Source: Paractinoplanes ovalisporus (GTDB taxonomy: Bacteria > Actinomycetota > Actinomycetes > Mycobacteriales > Micromonosporaceae). Taken from it: 64,000 nt of DNA. The DNA is taken from positions 272,927 through 336,926 of the forward strand of contig NZ_JAENHP010000010.1 of NCBI RefSeq assembly GCF_016834655.1, in the 5' to 3' direction. The notes beneath the pieces are model-generated. The model was given only the letters and a program-made list of their open reading frames with translations. It ran no database searches and had not been told where the DNA came from. The position numbers were made by a program, and so were the translations under genes. Of this stretch, positions 9,962 to 18,448 are shown piece after piece (the stretch's first letter is position 1; each line of letters opens with the position of its first letter).

Positions 9962-11224
9962 TCAGCAGGTACGGATGGGCAGGGCTTCCAGAGCGCGGGT
10001 GAGGTTCATCTGGTAGCGCAGATCGGCCGGGTCGGCGGCGAGTTCGAGTCGCGGGCAGCGCTCGAGCAGGCTGCCGACCAGAACCTCGGTCTGCAGCCGG
10101 GCGAGCGGGGCACCAAGGCAGCGGTGGATGCCGTGCCCGAAGGCGAGTTGGCCGGCCGTGTCCCGGCGGATGTCGAAACGTTCCGGGTGGGGGAAGCGGC
10201 GCGGATCGCGGTTGGCGGCGCCGAGCGACACCACCACCAGCTCGTCCTCCGGGATCACCACCTCGCCCAGGTCGAGCGGCCCCGCGGTGACGTTGAGCGT
10301 GGACAGATGCAGGGCGTTGTCGTACCGGCAGAACTCGTCGACCGCGCCGGAGAGCAGACCCGGGTCCGCGCGTACGGCGTCGAGCTGATCGGGGTGGCGG
10401 AGCAACGCCAGGACGCCGTTCCCGATCAGGTGGGTCGTCGTCTCGTAACCCGCGGCCAGCAGTTGGAACACCATCGACACGAGTTCCACCTCGCTCAGCC
10501 GGTCCTCCTCGTCGCGCGCGCGGATCAGATCGGAGAGGAGGTCGTCCTGCGGGGCGGCCCGCCGATCGGCGATCAGGCCCGTGAGGTAGGCGGCCATGGA
10601 CTCGGCGACCTCGAGCAACCGGTCCGGCTGGACGGCCACGGTCAGAGCGCTGGACCAGGCCCCGAACTGCTCCTGGTCGGCCGCGGGAACACCGATCAGG
10701 TCGGACAGGACCGACACCGGAAGGGGATAACCCGCCGCCTTGAGCAGGTCCACGTCTTCGCGCCCGGCAACCTCGCCGAGCAACTCGTCCACGGTCTGCT
10801 GGATACGCGGCCGCAGTTCCTGGATCCGGCGCACGGTGAACGCCTTGCCCACCAGCTTGCGCAGCCGCGTGTGGTCCGGCGGGTCCGCGGTCAGCATGTG
10901 CTCGACCAGCATGCGCTGACCGAGCGACGGCTCGGGCGGCGGCGCGGCGGGTGGCGTGTCGGAGGCTTCGCCGGTCGGTTCGGGCATCGGTGGCTGCGCG
11001 CCGGTGATGGCCGCGATGACGCGACCCGCGCGGGCCTTGTCCTTGACCACGACCGGCGAACTCAGCGCGGTCCGGGCCTCGGCGTGGCGAACCACCAACC
11101 ACATCGGTATGCCTTGGAGCGCGATCCGCACTGCGGGCGCCTGCTCCCGTAGCCGTTCGTAGACCGGGTACGGATTCTGGAAGAAGTCCGGAGTCAGCGG
11201 CTCGGCGGCTGTTCCTTCGGTCAT
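9962..11224 (-). CDS. Cytochrome P450 (bacterial class I type)
   Basis: A 420-residue soluble P450, the usual length for actinomycete tailoring enzymes. Visible motifs are the I-helix AGYETTT, the ExxR pair in DEFCRYD, and the heme loop FGHGIHRCLG with the ligand cysteine. The ATG at 11224 is chosen because AAGGA lies 7 bases upstream; longer in-frame starts have no such site. The start overlaps the stop of the upstream membrane-protein gene (ATGA), so the two are translationally coupled. A proline/alanine-rich insert near residues 85-110 precedes the C-helix. The neighbours suggest hydroxylation or epoxidation of the peptide or of its unsaturated acyl chain. Redox partners are not in the window. 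The exact substrate is unknown. Confidence 0.93.
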   Translation of the reverse strand: MTEGTAAEPLTPDFFQNPYPVYERLREQAPAVRIALQGIPMWLVVRHAEARTALSSPVVVKDKARAGRVIAAITGAQPPMPEPTGEASDTPPAAPPPEPSLGQRMLVEHMLTADPPDHTRLRKLVGKAFTVRRIQELRPRIQQTVDELLGEVAGREDVDLLKAAGYPLPVSVLSDLIGVPAADQEQFGAWSSALTVAVQPDRLLEVAESMAAYLTGLIADRRAAPQDDLLSDLIRARDEEDRLSEVELVSMVFQLLAAGYETTTHLIGNGVLALLRHPDQLDAVRADPGLLSGAVDEFCRYDNALHLSTLNVTAGPLDLGEVVIPEDELVVVSLGAANRDPRRFPHPERFDIRRDTAGQLAFGHGIHRCLGAPLARLQTEVLVGSLLERCPRLELAADPADLRYQMNLTRALEALPIRTC

Positions 11225-11739
11225 GAGCTGATCCTTTTTGTGGCGTCCGGGCGCCGGGTCCGGCGCCGGTAGTAGTCCGCGGTCACCACGAGCACGAGTG
11301 GCCCCCAAGCGACCAGGGGTGCGTAGGCGCCCCGCATGACGGCGCCTTTGCGGCCGGTGGGCAGCGGCGGCAGCGCAAGTTGTTCCCGCCTCTGCTGCCG
11401 TTTACGGCCGCCGAAGAATCCATTACGGGTGGCGTGCGCCATCATTCCCATCACCGCGACGGCACCAGCCGTAGCCGGCACGACGGCCGCCGCCACCGGA
11501 ACCTTCTTGCCGCCGATACCGGGCACCCAGCGAGGGACCTTCTCGCCCCACGGGCGCACCAGACCGATGGTCAATGCGGCGGCTCCCATGGAGACGGCCG
11601 AAAGCCCGGGAACGTAGGCGTACTCCCATTTCCGGCTCGGATCCTTGGGAAATCCCAGTCGCCAGACCGACGACGGAAGAACGCACAACGGAACCGCGTA
11701 AGCGGCCCCCTTGATCAGGGGGTGGACGTCGGTCGTCAT
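11221..11739 (-). CDS. Small integral membrane protein, unknown function
   Basis: A 172-residue protein with about four hydrophobic segments: near residues 8-28, 42-62, 79-103 and 141-161. Lys/Arg-rich loops lie between them (for example GGRKRQQRR) and the tail is basic. I do not recognise a family. The ATG at 11739 gives an N-terminus MTTDVHPL; a GTG at 11760 in the same frame is an alternative, and neither has a perfectly spaced ribosome site. The stop overlaps the P450 start by four bases, so the two are made from one message. Its transcript leaves the same intergenic region as the type II PKS operon, on the opposite strand. A membrane anchor, transport or self-protection role is possible but nothing shows it. 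Confidence 0.75.
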   Translation of the reverse strand: MTTDVHPLIKGAAYAVPLCVLPSSVWRLGFPKDPSRKWEYAYVPGLSAVSMGAAALTIGLVRPWGEKVPRWVPGIGGKKVPVAAAVVPATAGAVAVMGMMAHATRNGFFGGRKRQQRREQLALPPLPTGRKGAVMRGAYAPLVAWGPLVLVVTADYYRRRTRRPDATKRISS

Positions 11740-11992
11740 AAGAGAAACGGCACCTTCCACTATGCCGCCGTTCCGGCGGACGGCCCCAAGCTACGAGCCC
11801 GGCCACCGAAAACGGCTGACGGATCGAGCTTTCTGATGCCGGCTTGCGAGAGGGGCGGTCCGGCGTCCCAAGACCGTTTCAAGGATTCAAACTTCTGCAT
11901 CGCTGGTGTTCGCCCCGTTCCGGTCTGGCTACCGTTCCGGCTGTCAATTGGTCCGTCCACCTTCGCCGGTGGCGATCGAAGGAGCGCAACCC
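11740..11992. promoter_or_regulatory. Divergent promoter region with three CCGTTCCGG repeats
   Basis: About 250 bp between the membrane-protein/P450 operon (minus) and the ACP-led operon (plus), locally less GC-rich near 11878-11900. The nonamer CCGTTCCGG occurs at 11768-11776, 11915-11923 and 11932-11940. The last two are direct repeats 17 bp apart and end about 50 bp before the ACP start. The first sits inside a small inverted repeat (CCGCC-5-GGCGG). They may be operator sites for a cluster regulator. No clear -10/-35 pair was chosen. Confidence 0.45.
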
Positions 11993-12247
11993 ATGCCCGT
12001 GGTGACCGCGGAAACCGCCGAGAAAATCAAGTCCATCGTCTGCGACATCCTCGAGATCGAGGAGGACGAGGTGACCGAGACGAGCCTGTTCGCCGATGAC
12101 CACGAGGCCGACTCGCTGCGCGCGATCGAGATTCTCGCCGCCCTGGAGAAGGAGTTCGGGGTGGTCATCGACCAGGCCGAGCTGTCGCGCATGGTGAACC
12201 TGCGCGGAGTGCACGACGTCATCGCCGAGGCGATGGCGAAGGCCTGA
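11993..12247 (+). CDS. Free-standing acyl carrier protein (type II PKS)
   Basis: An 84-residue ACP carrying the phosphopantetheine site in EADSLRAIEIL, with an acidic helix II as in type II ACPs. It carries the growing chain for the ketosynthases encoded directly downstream. The ATG at 11993 is preceded by GGAG with an 8-base gap. It is the first gene of a plus-strand operon that runs without a real gap to the MbtH gene. Length and motif are typical of discrete fatty-acid or polyketide ACPs. The presence of KS, dehydratase and ketoreductase genes points to a reducing polyketide role rather than aromatic PKS. Confidence 0.92.
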   Translation: MPVVTAETAEKIKSIVCDILEIEEDEVTETSLFADDHEADSLRAIEILAALEKEFGVVIDQAELSRMVNLRGVHDVIAEAMAKA

Positions 12248-12288
12248 TCGAGCCTTTCCCACACCCGGCCGAGACGGAAGGAATGTCA

Positions 12289-13527
12289 GTGACCGTCAGC
12301 AATGACAATGGGCATCGAGTGGTCCTCACCGGCCTCGGGGTGGTTTCCAGCGTCGGGCTGGGCGTGACCGAGTTCGGCACGGCGCTGCGCGCCGGCCGCA
12401 GCGGCGCCCGCCCGATCACGCGGTTCGACACCGCCGGATTCGAACGGACCAACGGCTGTGAGGTTGTCGGGTTCGAACCGGGGGAGTGGGTACGCAACGT
12501 TCCCGTCGACGCACTGGGAAGGGCCGCGCAGTTCTCCGTCGCGGCGGCCCGGATGGCCCTCCAGGACGCCGGCGCCGATGTCAGCGAACTACGGGACCGG
12601 CCGGGAGTGATCTCGGTCGGCACCACCGACGGCGAGTCCTACGACCTCGACCACCTGGTCGAGGCCGAGGTCAACTCGGGGCCGGAGAATTTCGACCGGG
12701 CTCGCGTCGCCCGGATCCCGGCGAGCCGGCTCTCGGCCGGCGTCGCCCAGGAGTTCGGCCTGACCGACGTCGAGGCCATCACCATTCCGACCGCCTGTGC
12801 CGCCGGCAACTATGCGATCGGCTACGGCTTCGACGCGGTCCGGGCCGGCGAGGCCGAGTACGCGCTCTGCGGCGGCGCCGACGCGATGTGCCGTAAGACC
12901 TTCGCCGGTTTCTACCGCGTCGGGACCGTCGCACCGGAACGCTGCCAGCCGTTCGACATCGACCGCAAAGGCATCCTGACCGGGGAGGGCGCCGGCATCC
13001 TCATGCTCGAGCGGCTCGACACGGCGCTCGCGCGCGGTGCACGGATCTACGCCGAGGTGCTCGGCTACGGCCTCAACTGCGACGCCTACCACCCGGTGGC
13101 ACCCAACGAGGACAGTGTCGCCGCTGCGATGCGTCTGGCGTTGGAGAACGCTGCGGTGAAGCCGAACGAGGTCGATCTTGTCTCGGCCCACGGCACCGGC
13201 ACCCGGGCCAACGACGTCACCGAGGCCCGGGCGATCCGGCAGGTTTTCGGCGACGGGACACCGCGCACCATCTCGATCAAGTCGATGCTGGGCCACTCCA
13301 TGGGGGCGGCCAGCGCACTGTCCGCGATCGCGTGTGCCCTCGCCATCAACACCGGCTTCATCCCGCCGACCATCAACCACGTCCAGACCGACCCCGAGTG
13401 CGATGTGGACTGCGTGCCCAACCACGCCGTCGACGCCGACCTGCGAGTGGTGCAGAACAACGGCCTGGCGTTCGGCGGCAACAACGCGGTTGTGATCCTC
13501 GGGCGTTACGAGGGGAATGCGCGATGA
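12289..13527 (+). CDS. Beta-ketoacyl-ACP synthase, catalytically complete (type II PKS KS 1)
   Basis: A 412-residue KAS II-like condensing enzyme with all three catalytic residues: Cys in PTACAAGN, His in SAHGTGT and His in MLGHSMGAA. It would elongate an ACP-bound chain with malonyl units. GGAAGGA at 12276-12282 sits 6 bases before GTG 12289 but directly abuts ATG 12283, so I prefer the GTG start; the ATG would add two residues. The stop overlaps the next KS gene (ATGA). Two active and two inactive KS-like proteins in one operon suggest two KS/partner pairs, as described for highly reducing type II PKSs. Which proteins pair is inference. Confidence 0.92.
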   Translation: MTVSNDNGHRVVLTGLGVVSSVGLGVTEFGTALRAGRSGARPITRFDTAGFERTNGCEVVGFEPGEWVRNVPVDALGRAAQFSVAAARMALQDAGADVSELRDRPGVISVGTTDGESYDLDHLVEAEVNSGPENFDRARVARIPASRLSAGVAQEFGLTDVEAITIPTACAAGNYAIGYGFDAVRAGEAEYALCGGADAMCRKTFAGFYRVGTVAPERCQPFDIDRKGILTGEGAGILMLERLDTALARGARIYAEVLGYGLNCDAYHPVAPNEDSVAAAMRLALENAAVKPNEVDLVSAHGTGTRANDVTEARAIRQVFGDGTPRTISIKSMLGHSMGAASALSAIACALAINTGFIPPTINHVQTDPECDVDCVPNHAVDADLRVVQNNGLAFGGNNAVVILGRYEGNAR

Positions 13528-14660
13528 CCACCGCGATCACCGGTATGGGCGCGGTGGCCAGCATCGGCGGCAACGTCGACGAGTTCTTCGCCGCGCTCTG
13601 TGCGGGCCGCACCGGCAATGCTCCGCTGCGGGTGTTCGACACCGAGCGGTACCGGTCCCGCAACGCCTACGAGATCGACGACCGCCCGGCCGGCGGTCCG
13701 GACACGGCGATGCGGACGACCACCTACCTGATCACCGCGATCGAACAGGCTCTGCGGGCCGCCGGGATGAGCGACGACCTCAGTGGTGTACCCGTGCTGG
13801 TCGGCACGGGGCTGCGGGAGCTGCGCTCACTGGAGCTGTGGCATCGCGACCGGGCCGCGTTCGGCCCGGACGATCTGCATTTCGGTGCCGCGTTGCGAGC
13901 CAAGTTCGGGGCGCTCACCACACACACGTTCTCCAACGCCTGCGCCGCCTCGTTGTACGCCTTGGCGATGGGTGCCGATCTGATCGAGCAGCGGTCGAGT
14001 GACGTCGTGGTGGTGGCCGGCGTGGACATGATCTCGGAGAGCATGTTCGGCCTGGTGGAACGCATCCATCCGAAGGCGCCGGACGTGGTGCGGCCGTTCG
14101 ATCGGAACCGGCTCGGCGCGGTCATGGGTGAGGGCGCCGCCGCGGTTGTCCTGCGCCGCGCTGACCCGGCCGCCGACGAGGCAACCGCTCTGCTGCGGGG
14201 AGTGGGCGTCAACTGCGACGCCTACCACGTGACCGCCCCGAGCCCGGCGGGCATGGCGACCGCGATGCGCGACGCGCACCGGCGGGCCGGTGTCACACCC
14301 GCCGATGTCGGACTGGTGATGCTGCACGGCACCGGAACGATGCTCAACGACGAGGCCGAGGCGACCGCGCTGGCCGACGTGTTCGGCCCGGCCGCGCGTG
14401 ACCCGCTGATGACGGCGACGAAGTGCATGACCGGCCACACCTCGGGCGCCTCGGGCCTGCTTGGACTGATCACGGCGGTCCGGGCGCTGCGTGACGGTGT
14501 GGTCCCGCCGACCATCGGCCTGGACGATCTGGTCGACGAGGCCGAGGGGTTCCGCATCGTCACCGGTGAGCAGGCCACCCACCGGGCCCGCCGGGCCCAG
14601 GTGAACGCGTTCGGGTTCGGCGGCATCAACGCCGTCGCGATCGTGGAGGTGGACGAGTGA
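13524..14660 (+). CDS. Beta-ketoacyl-ACP synthase, catalytically complete (type II PKS KS 2)
   Basis: A 378-residue condensing enzyme, slightly short for the family. It keeps the nucleophile in SNACAASL, the first His in LHGTGTML and the second in CMTGHTSGASG, so it should be active. It is much diverged from the preceding KS, consistent with a different chain length or step. The ATG start overlaps the upstream stop by four bases, and its own stop overlaps the next start (GTGA). A role in initiation or in late elongation is possible. Confidence 0.9.
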   Translation: MTTAITGMGAVASIGGNVDEFFAALCAGRTGNAPLRVFDTERYRSRNAYEIDDRPAGGPDTAMRTTTYLITAIEQALRAAGMSDDLSGVPVLVGTGLRELRSLELWHRDRAAFGPDDLHFGAALRAKFGALTTHTFSNACAASLYALAMGADLIEQRSSDVVVVAGVDMISESMFGLVERIHPKAPDVVRPFDRNRLGAVMGEGAAAVVLRRADPAADEATALLRGVGVNCDAYHVTAPSPAGMATAMRDAHRRAGVTPADVGLVMLHGTGTMLNDEAEATALADVFGPAARDPLMTATKCMTGHTSGASGLLGLITAVRALRDGVVPPTIGLDDLVDEAEGFRIVTGEQATHRARRAQVNAFGFGGINAVAIVEVDE

Positions 14661-15601
14661 ACACCGTGGCTACCGGCGTCGGTGCCGTGCTGGCCGGGGA
14701 CGCCGGCCTGGCGGGCCTGGCCGGCGGGACGGTGCCGTCGCCGGAACCGGCGAACCCGGCCGCGCAGCTGCCCGGGCGTGGTCTGCGGTACAAGGACCGC
14801 GCCACTCAGCTCGGGCTCGCCGCCGCCCGGGCTGCCCTGGCCGACGCGGGCCTGCTCGGTGACGCCGACGAGCTGCTGGTCCCGCCCGGTGAGGCCGGCG
14901 TGGTGGTCAGCTCCAACCTGGGCAACGCCGACACGGTCTGCCGGGTGGTCGAGACGATCGCCACCGAGGGTACGCGGGCCACGAGCCCGATGGACCTGCC
15001 GAACGCCTCCAGCAACGTGATCGCATCGTCCATTGCCATCCGGTTCGGCCTGGCCGGACCCAACGTCATGCTCTGCAACGGTGAGACCTCAGGTCTGGAC
15101 GCTCTGTTCTGGGCGCAGTCGCTGCTCGTTTCCGGGCGCTGCAAGTACGTCGTGACCGTCGGCGTCGAACCGGACAACCCGGTGGTGCGCCGGCTCACCG
15201 GCCGCGACCGGGTGCTCGACGGCGCGGCCGCAGTCGTACTCGAACTGGCCGGTACGGCCGAGGGCCGAGGCGTCCGGACACGGCTCGGCCTCGGCCCGTA
15301 CCGGCGGACCGCCGATCTGTCGGGATGCCTCACCGGCCTGGCCGGGGCGGCCGAGGTGCCGGCGCGCTGGTACACATCGGACGCAGCGGGCGCGGCACCC
15401 GCTGACGTGCTGCCGGCCGTGCCGCGAGTTGACCTCGCCGCGGTGTGGGGCGCCGCATCGGGCGCCCTCGGCGTTCTCCAGTGCGCGGCCGCCATCGGCT
15501 GGTTCGACGGAGGCGGGTCCGGTCCGGTTCTCGCGGTCAACGGTGCCGATGACGGCCCGGCCACGGCCGCGATGGTGTTCGACCGGAGCTCGGCTCGATG
15601 A
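14657..15601 (+). CDS. Ketosynthase-like protein lacking catalytic residues, shortened (CLF-like)
   Basis: A 314-residue thiolase-fold protein, about 80-100 residues shorter than a normal KS. The nucleophile segment reads CNGETSG, with Glu at the Cys position. No HGTGT motif is present, and the segment matching the second His reads AVWGAASGAL. It therefore cannot condense. By analogy with chain-length factors it probably pairs with an adjacent active KS and shapes the chain tunnel. It uses a GTG start overlapping the previous stop, and its stop overlaps the hydrolase start, so all are translationally coupled. Confidence 0.8.
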   Translation: MNTVATGVGAVLAGDAGLAGLAGGTVPSPEPANPAAQLPGRGLRYKDRATQLGLAAARAALADAGLLGDADELLVPPGEAGVVVSSNLGNADTVCRVVETIATEGTRATSPMDLPNASSNVIASSIAIRFGLAGPNVMLCNGETSGLDALFWAQSLLVSGRCKYVVTVGVEPDNPVVRRLTGRDRVLDGAAAVVLELAGTAEGRGVRTRLGLGPYRRTADLSGCLTGLAGAAEVPARWYTSDAAGAAPADVLPAVPRVDLAAVWGAASGALGVLQCAAAIGWFDGGGSGPVLAVNGADDGPATAAMVFDRSSAR

Positions 15602-16416
15602 CCGGGACGCTGCCTACCAGCCCGGCGGAGCCGGTCGTGCTGAAATGCCACCGGGCGCCCGCCGAGGCCGGGGAACGTGTCCTGTTCCTGCACGGCCTGG
15701 CCAACAGCGCGGGTGTGTGGCGCACCTCGATCGCCCGATGGCCGGAGGGCGCCGAGCTGTGGACCGCCGATCTGCCGTGGCGGCTCAGCCACCCGCGGAC
15801 CTGGAGCCGCGAGGACGGGCTGGAACGCTACGTCGCCGAGGCGGTCGCCCGGATTCCCGGCGGCGTCGACGTGATCGTGGCGCACTCGTTCGCCGCCAAC
15901 CTGGTACTCGAGGCGCTGGCCGCGCCGGATTCGACGCTCGCCCGGCCGCGTGCCCTCGTGCTGGTCTCACCCTTCTACCGGGCCACACCCGACGACTTCA
16001 CCTGGCGCGACATCGAGCGTTTCCCGGTGACGTTCCGGCGCATCATCGAGGCCGGGATCGCGGTTCAGGCCGGCCACCGGACCGGTCCGGCTGCTCTCGA
16101 CGCCCTCGTGACACGAGTGTGCGCCCTGGTCGGCCCGTACGGCTGGGCCAGCTTCCTGCGGATCTACCTGCGAACGCCCCAGCTCGCCCTGTCGCGGCTC
16201 GGGGTGCCCAGTCTTGTGGTCGCCGGCGCCGACGACTTCTGCCCACCGCCGGCGGAGAGTCTCGCCCTGGCCGAAGCGATTCCGGACGCACGCGCCCACC
16301 TGGTGCCAGGCGTCGGGCATTTCGCCATGGTGCAGAACACCGAGGCTTTCGTCACCGGGGTCAGTGAGTTCGTGGCTGACCTCCGTACGTCTCTATCGAA
16401 GGAGAACAGCAGATGA
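15598..16416 (+). CDS. Alpha/beta-hydrolase, thioesterase-like
   Basis: A 272-residue alpha/beta-hydrolase. Signs are the oxyanion HG motif in FLHGLANS, the nucleophile elbow AHSFAAN (Ser; usual GxSxG with Ala at the flanking positions), a likely acid in GADDFC and the catalytic His in GVGHFAM. No signal peptide is present, so it is cytoplasmic. In this operon it could release or edit ACP-bound chains, or free the finished acyl group. It starts by ATGA overlap with the KS-like gene and ends by ATGA overlap with the double-hotdog gene. Confidence 0.82.
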   Translation: MTGTLPTSPAEPVVLKCHRAPAEAGERVLFLHGLANSAGVWRTSIARWPEGAELWTADLPWRLSHPRTWSREDGLERYVAEAVARIPGGVDVIVAHSFAANLVLEALAAPDSTLARPRALVLVSPFYRATPDDFTWRDIERFPVTFRRIIEAGIAVQAGHRTGPAALDALVTRVCALVGPYGWASFLRIYLRTPQLALSRLGVPSLVVAGADDFCPPPAESLALAEAIPDARAHLVPGVGHFAMVQNTEAFVTGVSEFVADLRTSLSKENSR

Positions 16417-17381
16417 GCGTCGTGACCGTGCCCACGTCGGTGGAGGCGGTGCTCGCGCCCAGCCGGGGCACTCTGCGCCCGCGGTTCGAGGGCACCAACA
16501 TCGGCACCTGGATCGGGTTCAAGCACATCAACTACCTGGTCGAGGAGGCGCTCGTCGAGCACTTCCGGTCGGCGGGAGCACCGGTCGGCGCGCTGTATCG
16601 CAACTGCGGTGTGGGCTTCGAGATCGTGCACCTGGACACCCGGATCATCAGTGCCCTGCACATCGACGATCTGGCGACGTACGAGGTCGTGCCGTCCGCG
16701 CCCGTCGACGGCGAGCTCGCGGTCCGGGTAGTGCTGTCGACCGATCGCGACGGTGAGAACAGCAAGGTCGCGACGTCGAAGGTCCGGGTGGTGCTGCGCG
16801 ACGACGCCCGGGCCAAGCCGACCGCGGAACTGCCGGCCGAACTGCGCCCGTTCCTGGTGTCCCGGATCGGGGCGACGTCGCCCGCCCCGGCGACGATCGT
16901 GGCCGAGGGCCGCACCGACGCTGACGTGCTGACGCAGTTGACGCGCGGGCGGAACGCCTACGCCCACGCGTGGCGCATTCCGTACTTCTACTGCCACTAC
17001 ACCGAGCGTCTTCAGATGTCGGGCTACCTGCGCGTGATGGAGGAGGTCGTCGACCTCTTCCTGGGCGACCGGGGCCTGTCGATCCGCAACATGCTCGACT
17101 CGCGGGACTGGATCCCCGCGTGCACGCACTCGCGGATCCGGATGGTCGACGAGGCCTTGATGGAGGAGACGCTCTACGTCGTCTACACGGTCGAAGAGAT
17201 CTTCAAAGATTTCCTCTATACCTCGTCGATGGAGTGCTACGTGCTGCGTGAGGACCGCCTGGTGCCGACGGCGACCGGTGTCGTCACCCATGGGTACGCC
17301 GCTATCGACGACCGGACCAACTGGGGCCTGGTGCCCTTCGACGCCAAGGTGCACGCCGCCTTCCGCGGTGAGCAGAGGTAA
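16413..17381 (+). CDS. Double-hotdog-fold protein (thioesterase- or dehydratase-like)
   Basis: 322 residues that read as two hotdog repeats. The first has GFKHINYLVEEALVEHF (about residues 35-52). The second has CHYTERLQMSGYLRVMEEVV (about residues 192-211). Both resemble the central helix segments of 4HBT-type acyl-thioester enzymes, but a clear catalytic Asp or FabZ-type His-Pro motif is not obvious. It may hydrolyse, dehydrate or simply bind an acyl-ACP. AAGGAG lies 8 bases before the ATG, and the start overlaps the hydrolase stop. Its place among KS, dehydratase and ketoreductase genes supports a role in acyl-chain processing; the reaction is not fixed by sequence. Confidence 0.7.
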   Translation: MSVVTVPTSVEAVLAPSRGTLRPRFEGTNIGTWIGFKHINYLVEEALVEHFRSAGAPVGALYRNCGVGFEIVHLDTRIISALHIDDLATYEVVPSAPVDGELAVRVVLSTDRDGENSKVATSKVRVVLRDDARAKPTAELPAELRPFLVSRIGATSPAPATIVAEGRTDADVLTQLTRGRNAYAHAWRIPYFYCHYTERLQMSGYLRVMEEVVDLFLGDRGLSIRNMLDSRDWIPACTHSRIRMVDEALMEETLYVVYTVEEIFKDFLYTSSMECYVLREDRLVPTATGVVTHGYAAIDDRTNWGLVPFDAKVHAAFRGEQR

Positions 17382-17386
17382 CCGCC

Positions 17387-18448
17387 ATGGTCACTGCGAA
17401 TCCCGTCATCACCGCTTGGTCCGCGGTCTCACCCTTCGGCATCGGCCGGGAGGCTTTCGCCGACGGCCTGCGCTCCGGCCGCCCGACCGGCACGACCCTC
17501 TCCCGCGAGCAGTGGCAGGTGCCGGACGAACGGGCTCATCTGGTGCCGGACTTCGACATCCGTGAGGTGCTGGGCAAGAAGGGGACCAGGTCGATGGACC
17601 GGGTCAGCGGCCTGGCCGTCACCGCCGTCCGTGAGCTGCTGGCCGACACCGCCGCGCGTGAGATGTCGACGGCCGGGGTGGGTCTCGTGCTCGGCACGAC
17701 CACCGGCAGCGCACAGAGCCTCATGGACTTCAGCCGGGACTCCTTCACCGAGGCCAAACCCTACTTCGTGGACGCTGCCCGTTTTCCCAACGCGGTGATG
17801 AACTGCGCCAGCGGTCAGTGCGCGATCTGGCATCAGCTCAAGGGCCCCAATGCGACTGTCGCCGGTGGGCGGGCCGCGGGTCTCTACGCGCTCAACTACG
17901 CCCGGCGGCTGCTCGGGGCCGGGCGGGCGGAGGTTGTCCTCTGTGGTGCGGTTGAGGAGTACTCGCACGCCCGTTCCTGGCTTGAGCACCACAGCCGCGG
18001 TGAGGACGAGCGCGAAAGCGTACTCGGCGAGGGCTGCGGCATCCTCATGGTCGAGCCGGACGGCGGCGACGGCGAGGCCCTGGCCGAGGTGCTGGCCGTC
18101 GAGTTCGGGGTCGTCCTCGGCGACGACTACCGGGGAAGTCTCGAATCTTGTGTGCGGCGGGCACTGCGTCGTGCCGGGCTGAGCACGGCCGACGTGACCG
18201 CGGTGGCTCCGTGTGGTGCCCCCGGCCGGGCCGGCGAGCAGGAGCGGGAGCTGCTCGCCGACCTCTTCCCGCCCGGCGCCACCGAGCGGGTGCTCGGCGC
18301 GGAGCTGCTCGGCGACACCGCCGCGGCGTCGGCGCTGTTCCAGCTTCTGGCCCTGTTCGGCGCGTCCGGTGAGCGGGTCGCCCTGGTCACCTCCCTCGAC
18401 CGTACGGGCGTGGTGGGATGCGCGCTGCTGCGGGTGACGGGCCGATGA
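17387..18448 (+). CDS. Ketosynthase-like chain-length-factor-type protein
   Basis: 353 residues of KS fold without catalysis. The nucleophile region reads AGGRAAGLYAL (Cys replaced by Arg), the HGTGT region reads CGAPGRAGE, and the second His region reads ELLGDTAAAS (His replaced by Asp). It is close to chain-length-factor proteins in length and layout and would dimerise with an active KS. GAGGTAACCGCC precedes the ATG at 17387. Its stop overlaps the dehydratase start. It is the second inactive KS homologue of the operon. Confidence 0.82.
   Translation: MVTANPVITAWSAVSPFGIGREAFADGLRSGRPTGTTLSREQWQVPDERAHLVPDFDIREVLGKKGTRSMDRVSGLAVTAVRELLADTAAREMSTAGVGLVLGTTTGSAQSLMDFSRDSFTEAKPYFVDAARFPNAVMNCASGQCAIWHQLKGPNATVAGGRAAGLYALNYARRLLGAGRAEVVLCGAVEEYSHARSWLEHHSRGEDERESVLGEGCGILMVEPDGGDGEALAEVLAVEFGVVLGDDYRGSLESCVRRALRRAGLSTADVTAVAPCGAPGRAGEQERELLADLFPPGATERVLGAELLGDTAAASALFQLLALFGASGERVALVTSLDRTGVVGCALLRVTGR

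Noticed and set aside
10124..11152. 342-codon plus-strand frame over the P450 gene
   Set aside because: The minus strand carries a full P450 with heme-binding motif; the plus frame has no domain.
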